This document shows, piece by piece, positions 43,780 to 51,492 of a stretch of 64,000 nt of DNA. Location: the NCBI RefSeq assembly GCF_016901575.1, contig NZ_JACJKQ010000004.1, positions 1 through 64,000 of the forward strand, read 5' to 3'. Source of the stretch: Enorma phocaeensis. Lineage in GTDB: Bacteria > Actinomycetota > Coriobacteriia > Coriobacteriales > Coriobacteriaceae. Under the pieces are notes generated by a model that searched no databases, had not been told where the DNA came from, and worked only from the letters and a program-made list of their open reading frames with translations. The position numbers and the translations under genes were made by a program. Within the stretch, counting starts at the first letter, position 1; the number at the start of each line of letters is the position of its first letter.

Positions 43780-44580
43780 GTGGGACTTGCCGGCGAGCGC
43801 TACACCACGAGCTTCAAGTTCTACGCCGTCTTCCAGGAGAACGAGGAGTTCACGGTGCGCTCCGAATCCGCCGAGCTCGGCACGATCGTCAACCCGCCGC
43901 CCCCGGGCGAGCGCATCGCCATCGCCGGCGCGTGCTGGGTGGTGGAGGAGGTCGACTGGAAGCGGCACCTCGTCTACTGCACGCAGGTGAAGGGGCGCGT
44001 GCCCGCCTATTTTGGCGACTGCCCGGGGGATATCCACACGCACGTGCTCGAGCGCATGCGCCGCTTGCTCGCCACGCACGAAACCTATCCGTACCTGCTC
44101 GCCAACGCGCGGGCGCGCCTCGCGCAGGCGCGGCGCACGGCCGAGCTCTCGGGTGCGGCGGCAGAGCCCCTCATCAACCTGGGCGGCGACACCTGGGTCC
44201 TCATCCCCTGGCTCGGGAGCTACGGCTTCCTCGCGCTCGAGCGCCTCATCAAGATCAAGTGCGCCAAGGAGCTCGGCATCTCGGGCGTGGACGCATCGCG
44301 CCCGTACTTCCTGCAGTTCAAAATGAAGGCGGATGCCGAGACGTTCTTCCGCGTGCTCGCCGACGAGGCGGACGCCCTCGAGGACCCCATCGAACTCGTC
44401 TACCCCAGCGAGGTGCCGTACTTCGACAAGTACGACGAGCTGCTGCCCGCCGAGCTCGTGCGCAAGGGCTTCGCCGAGGGCGTGCTCGATGTCGAGGGTA
44501 TGCGCCGCTGTGTGCGGGAGTGGGGGTGGCACCTTCACCCCACGGCCTTTTCGGCATCCGGAGACGACAGCGTCATGTAA
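43417..44580 (+). CDS. Chimeric open frame: AzlC N-terminus fused to helicase C-terminus
   Basis: One uninterrupted frame of 387 codons from GTG 43417. Residues 1-120 are the membrane part of AzlC. From about residue 121 (IVGLAGERYTTSFKFYAVFQENEEFTVRSESAELG) to 372 the protein is nearly the same, residue for residue, as the C-terminal 250 residues of the helicase encoded at 61165-63588. The switch falls at CCTCATC (43773-43779), which the helicase gene also has at 62820-62826. After VREW the last 18 residues again differ from the helicase. Many synonymous base differences show this is not a recent copy. Expression is doubtful; no ribosome binding site fits GTG 43417. Confidence 0.75.
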   Translation: MRAAFPLTVPILAGFVFLGITCGIYAGSLGLPWWVPVLMSIVIFAGSAEFVVASQLAGAFDPLTTFAVVLIINARHLFYGLSMLECFRGLGRKRPYLIFGMCDETFSINYATEPPEGIDLIVGLAGERYTTSFKFYAVFQENEEFTVRSESAELGTIVNPPPPGERIAIAGACWVVEEVDWKRHLVYCTQVKGRVPAYFGDCPGDIHTHVLERMRRLLATHETYPYLLANARARLAQARRTAELSGAAAEPLINLGGDTWVLIPWLGSYGFLALERLIKIKCAKELGISGVDASRPYFLQFKMKADAETFFRVLADEADALEDPIELVYPSEVPYFDKYDELLPAELVRKGFAEGVLDVEGMRRCVREWGWHLHPTAFSASGDDSVM

Positions 44581-44687
44581 GCAAGCGAAATCGCGGAATT
44601 ATTGAGCCGGCTATGAGGCCATTCCTTGACGAGTCGGCGACCATCCCCCACGGCATCCCAGGCGGAAATAGCCAGGGGCTGGTAGCG

Positions 44688-45182
44688 TTAACGCGCCTGC
44701 AGAGTGAGCCACGTGAGGGCATCAGCACTGTCCATAGCGCGCACGGGGCAGTGACGCAGAAAACACTCGTCGTTGGTAACGAGAACGTCCGCTTTGCAGC
44801 GAGTCGCCGCTGCAGCGATGAGTGAGTCTTCGAAGTCCCGGTGAAGCTCCCGGTACATACCAGCGAGCCATACGTCGGAGAAATCAATCCCCACCGGCGC
44901 AGCGAGCTCCTGCACACTCTGAACGCAGGCCCATGCTATCGTTTCTGAGCTGAGCGCATCCTCCGGCAATACTGCCCCATGATCCCTACGCGCTTGCTGT
45001 TTGAGATTGCGTGACAGGGTATAGTACAGATCCTTGACGCTCGTCACATAAAAGAACACCTCAGCGTCATGCTCGATAGCTTTGGAGAGAAGCGCTTGCG
45101 CCCGAAGGTGCATCGGCCGATTCCCGTCAAAAAGGTCGATCCATACGTTCGTGTCGAGCAGCATGCTGATCGCCTCACTCAT
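44688..45182 (-). CDS. PIN-domain toxin
   Basis: A 164-residue PIN-fold ribonuclease. The acidic active site is visible as LLDTNVWIDLFDG near the N-terminus, an internal Glu/Asp in the SSETIAWACVQSV region, and DFEDSLIAAAATRCKADVLVTNDECF near the C-terminus, the usual D-x-x-D...TND pattern. It should cleave RNA when free of its antitoxin. ATG at 45182 overlaps the antitoxin stop codon by several bases; an internal ATG at 45164 (MLLDTNVW) is possible. The antitoxin gene directly precedes it. Confidence 0.85.
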   Translation of the reverse strand: MSEAISMLLDTNVWIDLFDGNRPMHLRAQALLSKAIEHDAEVFFYVTSVKDLYYTLSRNLKQQARRDHGAVLPEDALSSETIAWACVQSVQELAAPVGIDFSDVWLAGMYRELHRDFEDSLIAAAATRCKADVLVTNDECFLRHCPVRAMDSADALTWLTLQAR

Positions 45183-45621
45183 TGATGAGGCCCTTCTCAA
45201 CAAAATGTTCGGTCATGAACTGGTCGTAGTACTCGCGGTCTGAGAGCGCGCCGAGGTCGGGCCTTGCACCCGATAGCCCGTACTGCGCACAGAGCGTGTC
45301 GACGAGCGTCGCGCTGCGCTCCAACGCATCTTTGCGGCGCTCACGTTCAGCCATCTTATCGGCAGCGACATCGTCATCTGCCGCGGAGAGCGCCTCCCGA
45401 ATCTTTTCCGGGTCGTCACGATAGCGCCTCGCTAGATCCCAGAGCGCGCCGATTGCCTGCGTGGGGGTATACCCCGCCTCCGCGAGCCCCGCATCGCCGG
45501 CCTTCTTGAGATCGGCATCGATGTGCGCATTGACCTGTGCTTTCTGCTGTCTGCAAGCGCGCGTAAACCGCACTTGCGTCGTCTGCGCGCACTCGGACCG
45601 CATCGCCGACGCTTCGGACAT
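45175..45621 (-). CDS. RelB/DinJ-like antitoxin
   Basis: A 148-residue protein. The part KAQVNAHIDADLKKAGDAGLAEAGYTPTQAIGALWDLARRYRDDPEKI has the ribbon-helix-helix layout of RelB/DinJ antitoxins: a strand, then two helices with AGYTPTQAI between. A charged helical tail (ADKMAERERRKDALERS) follows, which would contact the toxin. GAGGAGG lies 5 bases before ATG at 45621. RelB/DinJ antitoxins usually partner YafQ/RelE toxins; here the downstream gene is a PIN-domain toxin. Confidence 0.8.
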   Translation of the reverse strand: MSEASAMRSECAQTTQVRFTRACRQQKAQVNAHIDADLKKAGDAGLAEAGYTPTQAIGALWDLARRYRDDPEKIREALSAADDDVAADKMAERERRKDALERSATLVDTLCAQYGLSGARPDLGALSDREYYDQFMTEHFVEKGLINE

Positions 45622-45680
45622 GGGAACCTCCTCTTGGGAGAAGCTCTACCAGCCTTATGCTATCCGAGCGTTACCTACCT

Positions 45681-45703
45681 GTATAGCATGTAAAGCATGC
45701 TAT
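45681..45703 (-). promoter_or_regulatory. Promoter and operator of the PIN toxin-antitoxin pair
   Basis: ATAGCATG (45683-45690) and CATGCTAT (45696-45703) form a perfect inverted repeat with a 5-base spacer. On the minus strand the same segment reads TGC-TATACA, an extended -10 element, with the antitoxin start about 60 bases downstream. A repressor bound here would block the promoter, which fits autoregulation. Confidence 0.6.
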
Positions 45704-45808
45704 CGTTCCAAAAATGCCGCACTCCGCCATTTCGCGTGCGACAACGCCCGACAGGAGCATATGCCCAGTTTGAGCGCGCCGGCGATGCGCGTCACAAGGC
45801 GTGCATGC

Positions 45809-45843
45809 GCCGGACGGCGCGTGCTGCACAGGCGCCGTCCGGC
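45809..45843 (-). terminator. Hairpin after fruA
   Basis: GCCGGACGGCGC (45809-45820) pairs perfectly with GCGCCGTCCGGC (45832-45843). It lies 12 bases after the fruA stop codon on the minus strand. There is no T-tract, so termination may be partial or Rho-assisted. Confidence 0.65.
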
Positions 45844-45854
45844 ATCGAGCCACC

Positions 45855-47888
45855 CTACTTGGCGAGGCCGGACTCCTCAGGAGCGAGCGGCTTCTTCAGG
45901 AAGGAGAGCGCGAGCGCCGCCACCACGGCTCCCGCCGCGAGCGCCACGAGGTACATGACCGGGTTGCCGATGACGGCGATCACCCAGGCGCCGCCGTGGG
46001 GCGCGGGGCTCGTGCAGCCGAATCCCGCCGAGATGGCGCCCGCGATGGCGGAGCCCACGATGCAGCTCGGCAGCACGCGACCGGGGTCGGCGGCGGCGTA
46101 GGGAATCGCTCCCTCGGTGATGAACGACAGGCCCATGATGTAGTTCACGATGCCCGCCTTGCGGTCCGCGGCGCTCCAGCGATTCTTGAAGAACGTGGTG
46201 GAAAGCGCGATGGCCAGCGGGGGAACCATGCCGCCCACCATGACGGAAGCCATGATGATCTGCCCCGAGGTGGAGCCGTCGGCGAGCATGGCGGTGCCGA
46301 ACACGTAGGCAGCCTTGTTGAAGGGGCCGCCCATGTCGACGGACATCATGCCGCCCACGACGGCGCCGAGCAGCACCAAATTGCCGGTCCCCATGCCGTT
46401 CAGCACGTCGGTGAGCCAGGTGTTGATGGCTGCGAAGACGGGATTCAGCGCGAGCATGACAAGGCCGATGGCGAAGACCGACACGAGCGGATACAGCAGC
46501 ACCGGCTTGATGCCCTCGAGCGAGTCGGGCAGGCGGTCGCACAGCTTCTCGAATCCAAGCGTGAGGTAGCCTGCGGCGAAGCCTGCAAAGAGCGCGGCGA
46601 TGAAGCCGCCCGAGATGAGCGCACCCTGGGCATCGGCGTCCATGGCCGTAGCGAGATAGCCCAGCGTAAAGCCCTGCTTGGCTATCCAGCCGCCTACAAA
46701 GCCGGGCGCAAGGCCGGGCCTGTCGGCGATCGACATGGAGATGTAGCCCGCAAGGATGGGCAGCATGAAGTTGAACGCCTGGTTGCCCACCAGGTTGAAG
46801 AAGGCCGCGACCGGGGTCGAGGTGCCGTACGAGCTCGTGCCCATGCCAGCCTGGTCGAGCAGGAACGAGATGGCCATGAGGATGCCGCCGCCCACCACGA
46901 ACGGAAGCATGTGGGAGACGCCGTTCATCAGGTGCTTGTAGAGCGACGAGCCGAGGCCCTCGGTCTTGGCCTCCGCCGCAGGGGCGCTCGATGCGCCGGC
47001 CGCGTGGCAGATGGGCGCCTCGCCGGACAGGATCTTGTTGATGAGGCCCTCGGCATCGTTGATGCCGGCAGAGACGTTGGTGGAATAGAGCGGCTTGCCG
47101 TCAAAGCGCGAGAGCTCGATGCCCTTGTCGGCAGCGATGATGATGCCTTCGCAGGCGGCGATCTCTTGAGCCGTGAGGGCGTTCTTGGTGCCGACGGAAC
47201 CCTGGGTCTCGACCTTGATGGTGACGCCCATCTCCCCGGCGACCTTCTCCAGGTTCTCGGCAGCCATGTACGTGTGGGCGATGCCGGTGGGGCATGCGGT
47301 GATCGCAAGGATCAGCGGGAGCCCGCCCTCGGCCGTGCGCGGACCCTGCGGCGACGCGCCCTGCGCGACCTTGCTCACCGCGGCCTTGGCGCGCTCCGCC
47401 TGCTCGGCCTTGGCAGCCTGCTTGGCATCGTAGTCGGCCTCCGCCTCGTCGATGGTGGCGAGGAACTCCTCCACCGAGGACGCGGCGCGCAGCGCGGCGG
47501 GAAACTCCGGATGCATGAGCAGCGCCGACAGCTTGGCGAGCACCTCGAGATGGACGTTGGCCTGCGTATCGGGCGCGGCGATGAGGAAGATGAGGTCGGA
47601 GGGCTTGCCGTCGGGCGCCTTCCAATCCACGCCTCCGGGCACGGTGATGGCGACGAGGCCCGGCTGGGCGACGGCGGCAGTCTTGGCGTGGGGAATCGCC
47701 ACGCCCTCACCCACCGCGGTCGAGAACTCCGCCTCGCGGGCGAGCACCGCCTCGCGATACGCGTCGCGGTCGACGACGGCGCCGCAGGACACCTGAAGGT
47801 CGACGAGGGCCTCGATGGCCTCTGCCTGGCTCGAGGCGGCAACGCCCAGCTTCACCCCTTTCGCCTGCAGCAACTCGGTGATTTTCAT
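45855..47888 (-). CDS. fruA: Fructose-specific PTS transporter, EIIABC
   Basis: A 677-residue membrane permease that imports fructose as fructose 1-phosphate. The domains run A-B-C. EIIA (about 1-145) has the phospho-histidine motif GVAIPHAK. An Ala/Lys-rich linker follows. EIIB (about 172-270) has the phospho-cysteine motif ITACPTGIAHTYMAAE. EIIC (about 310-670) is polytopic, with MNGVSHMLPFVVGGGILMAISFL and GGMMSVDMGGPFNKAAYVF. Length is normal for the fused form. ATG at 47888 has GGGAG upstream. It is downstream of fruK in a two-gene operon; no fruR regulator is visible in the window. Confidence 0.95.
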   Translation of the reverse strand: MKITELLQAKGVKLGVAASSQAEAIEALVDLQVSCGAVVDRDAYREAVLAREAEFSTAVGEGVAIPHAKTAAVAQPGLVAITVPGGVDWKAPDGKPSDLIFLIAAPDTQANVHLEVLAKLSALLMHPEFPAALRAASSVEEFLATIDEAEADYDAKQAAKAEQAERAKAAVSKVAQGASPQGPRTAEGGLPLILAITACPTGIAHTYMAAENLEKVAGEMGVTIKVETQGSVGTKNALTAQEIAACEGIIIAADKGIELSRFDGKPLYSTNVSAGINDAEGLINKILSGEAPICHAAGASSAPAAEAKTEGLGSSLYKHLMNGVSHMLPFVVGGGILMAISFLLDQAGMGTSSYGTSTPVAAFFNLVGNQAFNFMLPILAGYISMSIADRPGLAPGFVGGWIAKQGFTLGYLATAMDADAQGALISGGFIAALFAGFAAGYLTLGFEKLCDRLPDSLEGIKPVLLYPLVSVFAIGLVMLALNPVFAAINTWLTDVLNGMGTGNLVLLGAVVGGMMSVDMGGPFNKAAYVFGTAMLADGSTSGQIIMASVMVGGMVPPLAIALSTTFFKNRWSAADRKAGIVNYIMGLSFITEGAIPYAAADPGRVLPSCIVGSAIAGAISAGFGCTSPAPHGGAWVIAVIGNPVMYLVALAAGAVVAALALSFLKKPLAPEESGLAK

Positions 47889-47999
47889 GATGTGCTCCCT
47901 TCCCCGGCGCATGCCGGATGATCGCCCGGCATCTCGGCCGGACGCGTTGGTGACAAGTGGATGGAGATGGATGGCCGGCGTCCTTGGCGCCTCGCCTCG

Positions 48000-48908
48000 C
48001 TAGGCAGAGGCCGCAAGCAGCGCCTCGACGTCGTCGCGCGTGGCAAGCTCCAATGAGAACGCGCTCGCAGAACCCGTACAGAGGCCCATGCGGAATGCCC
48101 GCTCAAACGATCCGTCGCCCTCAAGGTAGCCGGCAACGAAGCCCGCGACCATGGAGTCGCCGGCGCCCACCGAATTCACGACGTGCCCGCGCGGCGATTC
48201 GCTCATGAGCACCGAGCCGTCCTCGCCGACGAGCACCGCCCCCTCGCCCGCCATGGAGACCAGCACGTTGCGGGCGCCTCGCTCCTGGAGCATCTTCGCG
48301 TAGGGCACGACCTCCTCGCGACGGGAGAGCTCGACGCCGAAGATGTCGCCCAGCTCGTGGTTGTTGGGCTTGATGAGAAACGGCCGATACGCCAGCACGT
48401 TGAGCAAAAGGTCACGCGTGGCGTCGACCACGATGTCCACGCCGCGGCCCTCGAGCCGCGCCAGAATGCGCTCGTAGATGTCCTGGGGAAGCGCCGCCGG
48501 CACGCTGCCCGAGATGATGAGGATGTCGCCGGCGGCGAGCGCATCGAGACGATCGAACAGCGCCTCGACGTCGCTGGAATCGATGTCGGGCCCCATGCCG
48601 TTGACCTCGGTCTCCTGCTGGGAGGCGATCTTCACGTTGATGCGGCTCATGCCTTCTTTCACGCGGATGAAGTCGCAGGCGACCCCGCGCTCCTCAAGCT
48701 GGCGAGCGATCTCGTCGCCCGTGAAGCCGGCGAGAAAACCGAGCGCGCGGCTCTCGTGCCCCAGGTTCTTGAGGACGATGGACACGTTGATGCCCTTGCC
48801 CCCGGCCATGATCACCTCACTCGAGACGCGGTTGACCGCGCCCAGCGCAAGGTCGTCGACCTTGACGATATAGTCCAGGCTCGGGTTGAACGTGACGGTG
48901 TAGATCAT
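48000..48908 (-). CDS. fruK: 1-phosphofructokinase
   Basis: A 302-residue PfkB-family kinase that converts fructose 1-phosphate to fructose 1,6-bisphosphate. It begins MIYTVTFNPSLDYIVKVDDL, typical of FruK. The first PfkB signature is AGGKGINVSIVLKNLG and the second, with catalytic Asp, is NSVGAGDSMVAGFVAGYL. AAAGGAG precedes ATG at 48908. It is the first gene of the fruKA operon, and its product uses the sugar phosphate delivered by FruA. Its N-terminus is echoed in the remnant at 41002-41073. Confidence 0.95.
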   Translation of the reverse strand: MIYTVTFNPSLDYIVKVDDLALGAVNRVSSEVIMAGGKGINVSIVLKNLGHESRALGFLAGFTGDEIARQLEERGVACDFIRVKEGMSRINVKIASQQETEVNGMGPDIDSSDVEALFDRLDALAAGDILIISGSVPAALPQDIYERILARLEGRGVDIVVDATRDLLLNVLAYRPFLIKPNNHELGDIFGVELSRREEVVPYAKMLQERGARNVLVSMAGEGAVLVGEDGSVLMSESPRGHVVNSVGAGDSMVAGFVAGYLEGDGSFERAFRMGLCTGSASAFSLELATRDDVEALLAASA

Positions 48909-49037
48909 GGGCGTACTCCTTTGCATTGGCATGACGGCTTTTGACCGATTTTGAGCGTTTTCTGACATGCCTTCGGTCGAGCGCGTCGAAACACACCTGC
49001 AACGAAAGCATTTTGAGGCCGCCCGTTCACTTTAGCA

Positions 49038-49046
49038 TGCTATAGT
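49038..49046 (+). promoter_or_regulatory. Extended -10 promoter of the trp leader
   Basis: TGC-TATAGT at 49038-49046 is a good extended -10 element located 50 bases before the leader peptide start. No strong -35 is seen at standard spacing, as is usual for extended -10 promoters. The same ATGCTATA core appears before the PIN toxin-antitoxin pair and before the TerB-domain gene. Confidence 0.5.
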
Positions 49047-49095
49047 GTCCCCAATCCGAAAGCGTCCGGCCCCGCCGGCAACAGGAAGGCCCGCC

Positions 49096-49194
49096 ATGAC
49101 CATCGCAGCGAACATCTCCTCTCGCCTGTGCGCCGCACAGCGCATCGCTGCCGCGTGGTGGTGGAACAACTGGATGCCTCCCCTCTCGGATTAG
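49096..49194 (+). CDS. trpL: trp operon leader peptide
   Basis: A 32-codon frame, MTIAANISSRLCAAQRIAAA followed by WWWNNWMPPLSD, with AGGAAGG upstream of the ATG. Three consecutive tryptophan codons plus a fourth three codons later are extremely unlikely by chance. A strong intrinsic terminator starts 22 bases after its stop codon and a tryptophan synthase beta gene follows. This is the classical layout of ribosome-mediated tryptophan attenuation: when charged tRNA-Trp is scarce the ribosome stalls at the Trp run and an alternative hairpin prevents termination. Confidence 0.92.
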   Translation: MTIAANISSRLCAAQRIAAAWWWNNWMPPLSD

Positions 49195-49195
49195 C

Positions 49196-49257
49196 ACCGG
49201 CTTCTGCTCGCTCGCACGAAGGCCTCCGGTCGAATCCGGGGGCCTTCGTCTTGTTTG
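49196..49257 (+). promoter_or_regulatory. trp attenuator (terminator and antiterminator)
   Basis: ACGAAGGCCTCCGG (49216-49229) pairs with CCGGGGGCCTTCGT (49236-49249) with one G-U, followed by CTTGTTT: an intrinsic terminator. Its left arm can instead pair with upstream ACCGGCTTC (49196-49204) through GAAG and CCGGT, a plausible weaker antiterminator. The leader peptide with its Trp codons lies immediately upstream. Confidence 0.85.
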
Positions 49258-49417
49258 TCGGCTTTGGGTCCGCCGGCGCGCTGCGAGTCTGAATCCGGTC
49301 AAACAAGGCGAAAGGGGTCGCAAGGCCCCGCCCGCACCCCGCCGATGCATTCGCCCAGGCGCGCCCGCGCCAGCCGTGCCGAGCCCCGGCAAGGCACACG
49401 ACCAGAAAGGACCCGCC

Positions 49418-50818
49418 ATGACCGCCCAGACTCAGACCACCCGTGAACCCCATCGCCTCTACCTGCGCGAAGAGCAGATTCCAACGCGTTGGTACAACCT
49501 GCGGGCAGATATGCCCGTAAAGCCCGAGCCCATGCGTCTGCCAACGGGCGCCGTCGCCTCCAAGGCCGACCTCTCCCCCGTCTTCGCCGACGCCCTCATT
49601 GACCAGGAACTCGACGACGCCACCCCCTACTTCGATATCCCCGAGCCGGTGCTGGAGATGTATCGCGTCTACCGGCCATCGCCGCTCTGCCGCGCCTACA
49701 ACCTGGAGCGGGCGCTCAACACCCCCGCGAAGATCTTCTATAAGTTCGAGGGCAACAACACGTCGGGCTCGCACAAGCTCAACTCCGCCGTCGCCCAGGC
49801 ATACTATGCCAAGGCGCAGGGCCTCACCAACGTCACCACCGAGACGGGCGCGGGCCAGTGGGGCACCGCCCTCGCCGAGGCTTGCGCCCACTACGGCCTC
49901 GACCTCGACGTCTTTATGGTGAAGTGCTCCTATGAGCAAAAGCCGTTCCGCCGCAACATCATGGAGACCTTCCACGCCAGCGTGACGCCCTCCCCCTCCG
50001 ACACCACCGAAGTCGGCCGGCGCCTCCTTGCCCAAGACCCCGACAGCTCCGGCTCGCTGGGGACGGCGATCTCCGAGGCGGTGGAGCGCGCGCTGCACGT
50101 GCCCGAGAACCGCGGACGGTACCAGCTGGGGTCGGTCCTGAACCAGGTGGTGCTCCATCAGAGCATCATCGGGCTCGAGAGCTATGAGGCCATGCGCGAG
50201 CTGGGCGAGTATCCCGACATCGTGATCGGCTGCGCGGGCGGCGGTTCGAATCTGGGCGGCCTCATCGCCCCGTTCATGCGCGACAAGCTCACCGGCGCAC
50301 GCCCCGACACGCGCTTCATCGCCGTAGAGCCCGAAAGCTGCCCCTCGCTCACCCGCGGCCGCTTCGCCTACGACTTCGCCGACACGGGCCAGACCTGCCC
50401 GCTGTGCAAGATGTACACGCTGGGCAACGGCTTCATCCCCAACCCCGACCACGCGGGCGGGCTGCGCTACCACGGCATGAGCCCCATCATCTCGCAGCTC
50501 AAGCACGACGGCTATCTCGAGGCCGTGGCGGTGAGCCAGACGGACGTGTTCGAGGCCGGCGAGCGCTTCGCCACCTTGGAGACGATTCTGCCCGCCCCGG
50601 AAAGCAGCCACGCCATCCTGCAGGCGATCCGCGAGGCGGAGCGCTGCCGCGAGACCGGCGAGGCGAAGACGATCCTCTTCGGGCTTACCGGAACGGGCTA
50701 CTTCGACATGGTCGCCTATGACAAGTTCAACCGTGGCGAGATGAAGGACCACCGTCCCACCGACGAGGAGCTCGAACAGGGCTTTGCCACGATCCCCCGC
50801 ATCGAGGGCATTCAGTAG
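49418..50818 (+). CDS. trpB: Tryptophan synthase beta chain, TrpB2 type
   Basis: A 466-residue PLP enzyme that condenses indole and serine into tryptophan. It carries the long N-terminal extension (LREEQIPTRWYNLRADMP) of TrpB2. The PLP lysine lies in KFEGNNTSGSHKLNSAVAQAYYAK, the phosphate-binding loop is GCAGGGSNLGG, and the C-terminal half has TCPLCKMYTLGNGFIPNPDHAGGLRYHG, diagnostic of the TrpB2 group. TrpB2 often works without TrpA, and no trpA is seen nearby, so it may salvage indole, which gut bacteria make in quantity. AGAAAGGA precedes ATG at 49418. It is controlled by the attenuator upstream. Confidence 0.93.
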   Translation: MTAQTQTTREPHRLYLREEQIPTRWYNLRADMPVKPEPMRLPTGAVASKADLSPVFADALIDQELDDATPYFDIPEPVLEMYRVYRPSPLCRAYNLERALNTPAKIFYKFEGNNTSGSHKLNSAVAQAYYAKAQGLTNVTTETGAGQWGTALAEACAHYGLDLDVFMVKCSYEQKPFRRNIMETFHASVTPSPSDTTEVGRRLLAQDPDSSGSLGTAISEAVERALHVPENRGRYQLGSVLNQVVLHQSIIGLESYEAMRELGEYPDIVIGCAGGGSNLGGLIAPFMRDKLTGARPDTRFIAVEPESCPSLTRGRFAYDFADTGQTCPLCKMYTLGNGFIPNPDHAGGLRYHGMSPIISQLKHDGYLEAVAVSQTDVFEAGERFATLETILPAPESSHAILQAIREAERCRETGEAKTILFGLTGTGYFDMVAYDKFNRGEMKDHRPTDEELEQGFATIPRIEGIQ

Positions 50819-50879
50819 GGCGCGCCGAGCCAATCCGCTATCCTGTTGACCTATCCGACACGAAAGGGCGGAGGGCAGC

Positions 50880-51401
50880 TTGAGCAACACGGGCATATCG
50901 ACCGAGCACATGCGGGACCCCATCGGGGACTCCGTCGACCGCGGCGCCTGGAAGGGCGCCCTCAAAGCCGCCTTCCCCTACACCATCCCCATTCTCGCCG
51001 GATTCATCTTGCTCGGCATCACCTGCGGCATCTATTCGGTCTCGCTCGGGCTTCCCTGGTGGACGCCCACGCTCATGGCGACCATCATCTTTGCCGGCTC
51101 GGCCGAGTTCGTGGTTGCCTCGATGCTCACCGGCGCCCTGCCCTTCCTGGCGTTCCCCGAGGGCCGCGAGACGCCGCGGTTCGTCCGCTTTTTGGGCGAT
51201 GCGCTTCCCGGCGCGGTCTTTGCGCTGCTCGTGGTCTACTGCCTGCGCGAGGTGGACCCGCTGGGTGCGAGCCACGGCATCCCCGAGGCGCTCGGCATCC
51301 TCGTCGCGGGAGGCACCTACCTCTGGCGCCGCAACATGCTGCTCTCCATTTTTGCCAGCACGGCTCTCTATATGGTGCTCGTGAACCTCGTATTTGTCTG
51401 A
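50880..51401 (+). CDS. In-frame AzlC-AzlD deletion fusion
   Basis: A 173-residue protein starting at TTG 50880 with GGAGG upstream. Residues 1-82 are the N-terminal third of AzlC (KAAFPYTIPILAGFILLGITCGIYSVSLGLPWWTPTLM, AGSAEFVVASMLTGA). From LPFLAFPEGRETPRFVRFLGDALPGAVFALLVVYCLR to the end it is the C-terminal 80 residues of AzlD, whose N-terminus normally ends in LTRALPFL. An internal deletion joining LTGA and LPFL would produce exactly this fusion. AzlCD exports branched-chain amino acids. The two-thirds of AzlC that are missing make activity unlikely, though the frame is intact. Confidence 0.8.
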   Translation: MSNTGISTEHMRDPIGDSVDRGAWKGALKAAFPYTIPILAGFILLGITCGIYSVSLGLPWWTPTLMATIIFAGSAEFVVASMLTGALPFLAFPEGRETPRFVRFLGDALPGAVFALLVVYCLREVDPLGASHGIPEALGILVAGGTYLWRRNMLLSIFASTALYMVLVNLVFV

Positions 51402-51445
51402 CGGGCCCGCGCGCCGCAGCCCCGCGCAGCGGTCGAACCCTGCAA

Positions 51446-51489
51446 GAGAGACCCCGGCGCGGCCACATGCCGCCGCGCCGGGGTCTCTC
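51446..51489. terminator. Bidirectional terminator between azl fusion and etfA
   Basis: GAGAGACCCCGGCGCGGC (51446-51463) pairs perfectly with GCCGCGCCGGGGTCTCTC (51472-51489), an 18-bp stem. It sits between convergent genes with the etfA stop codon directly beside it, so it can end transcription from both sides. Confidence 0.8.
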
Positions 51490-51492
51490 TGT

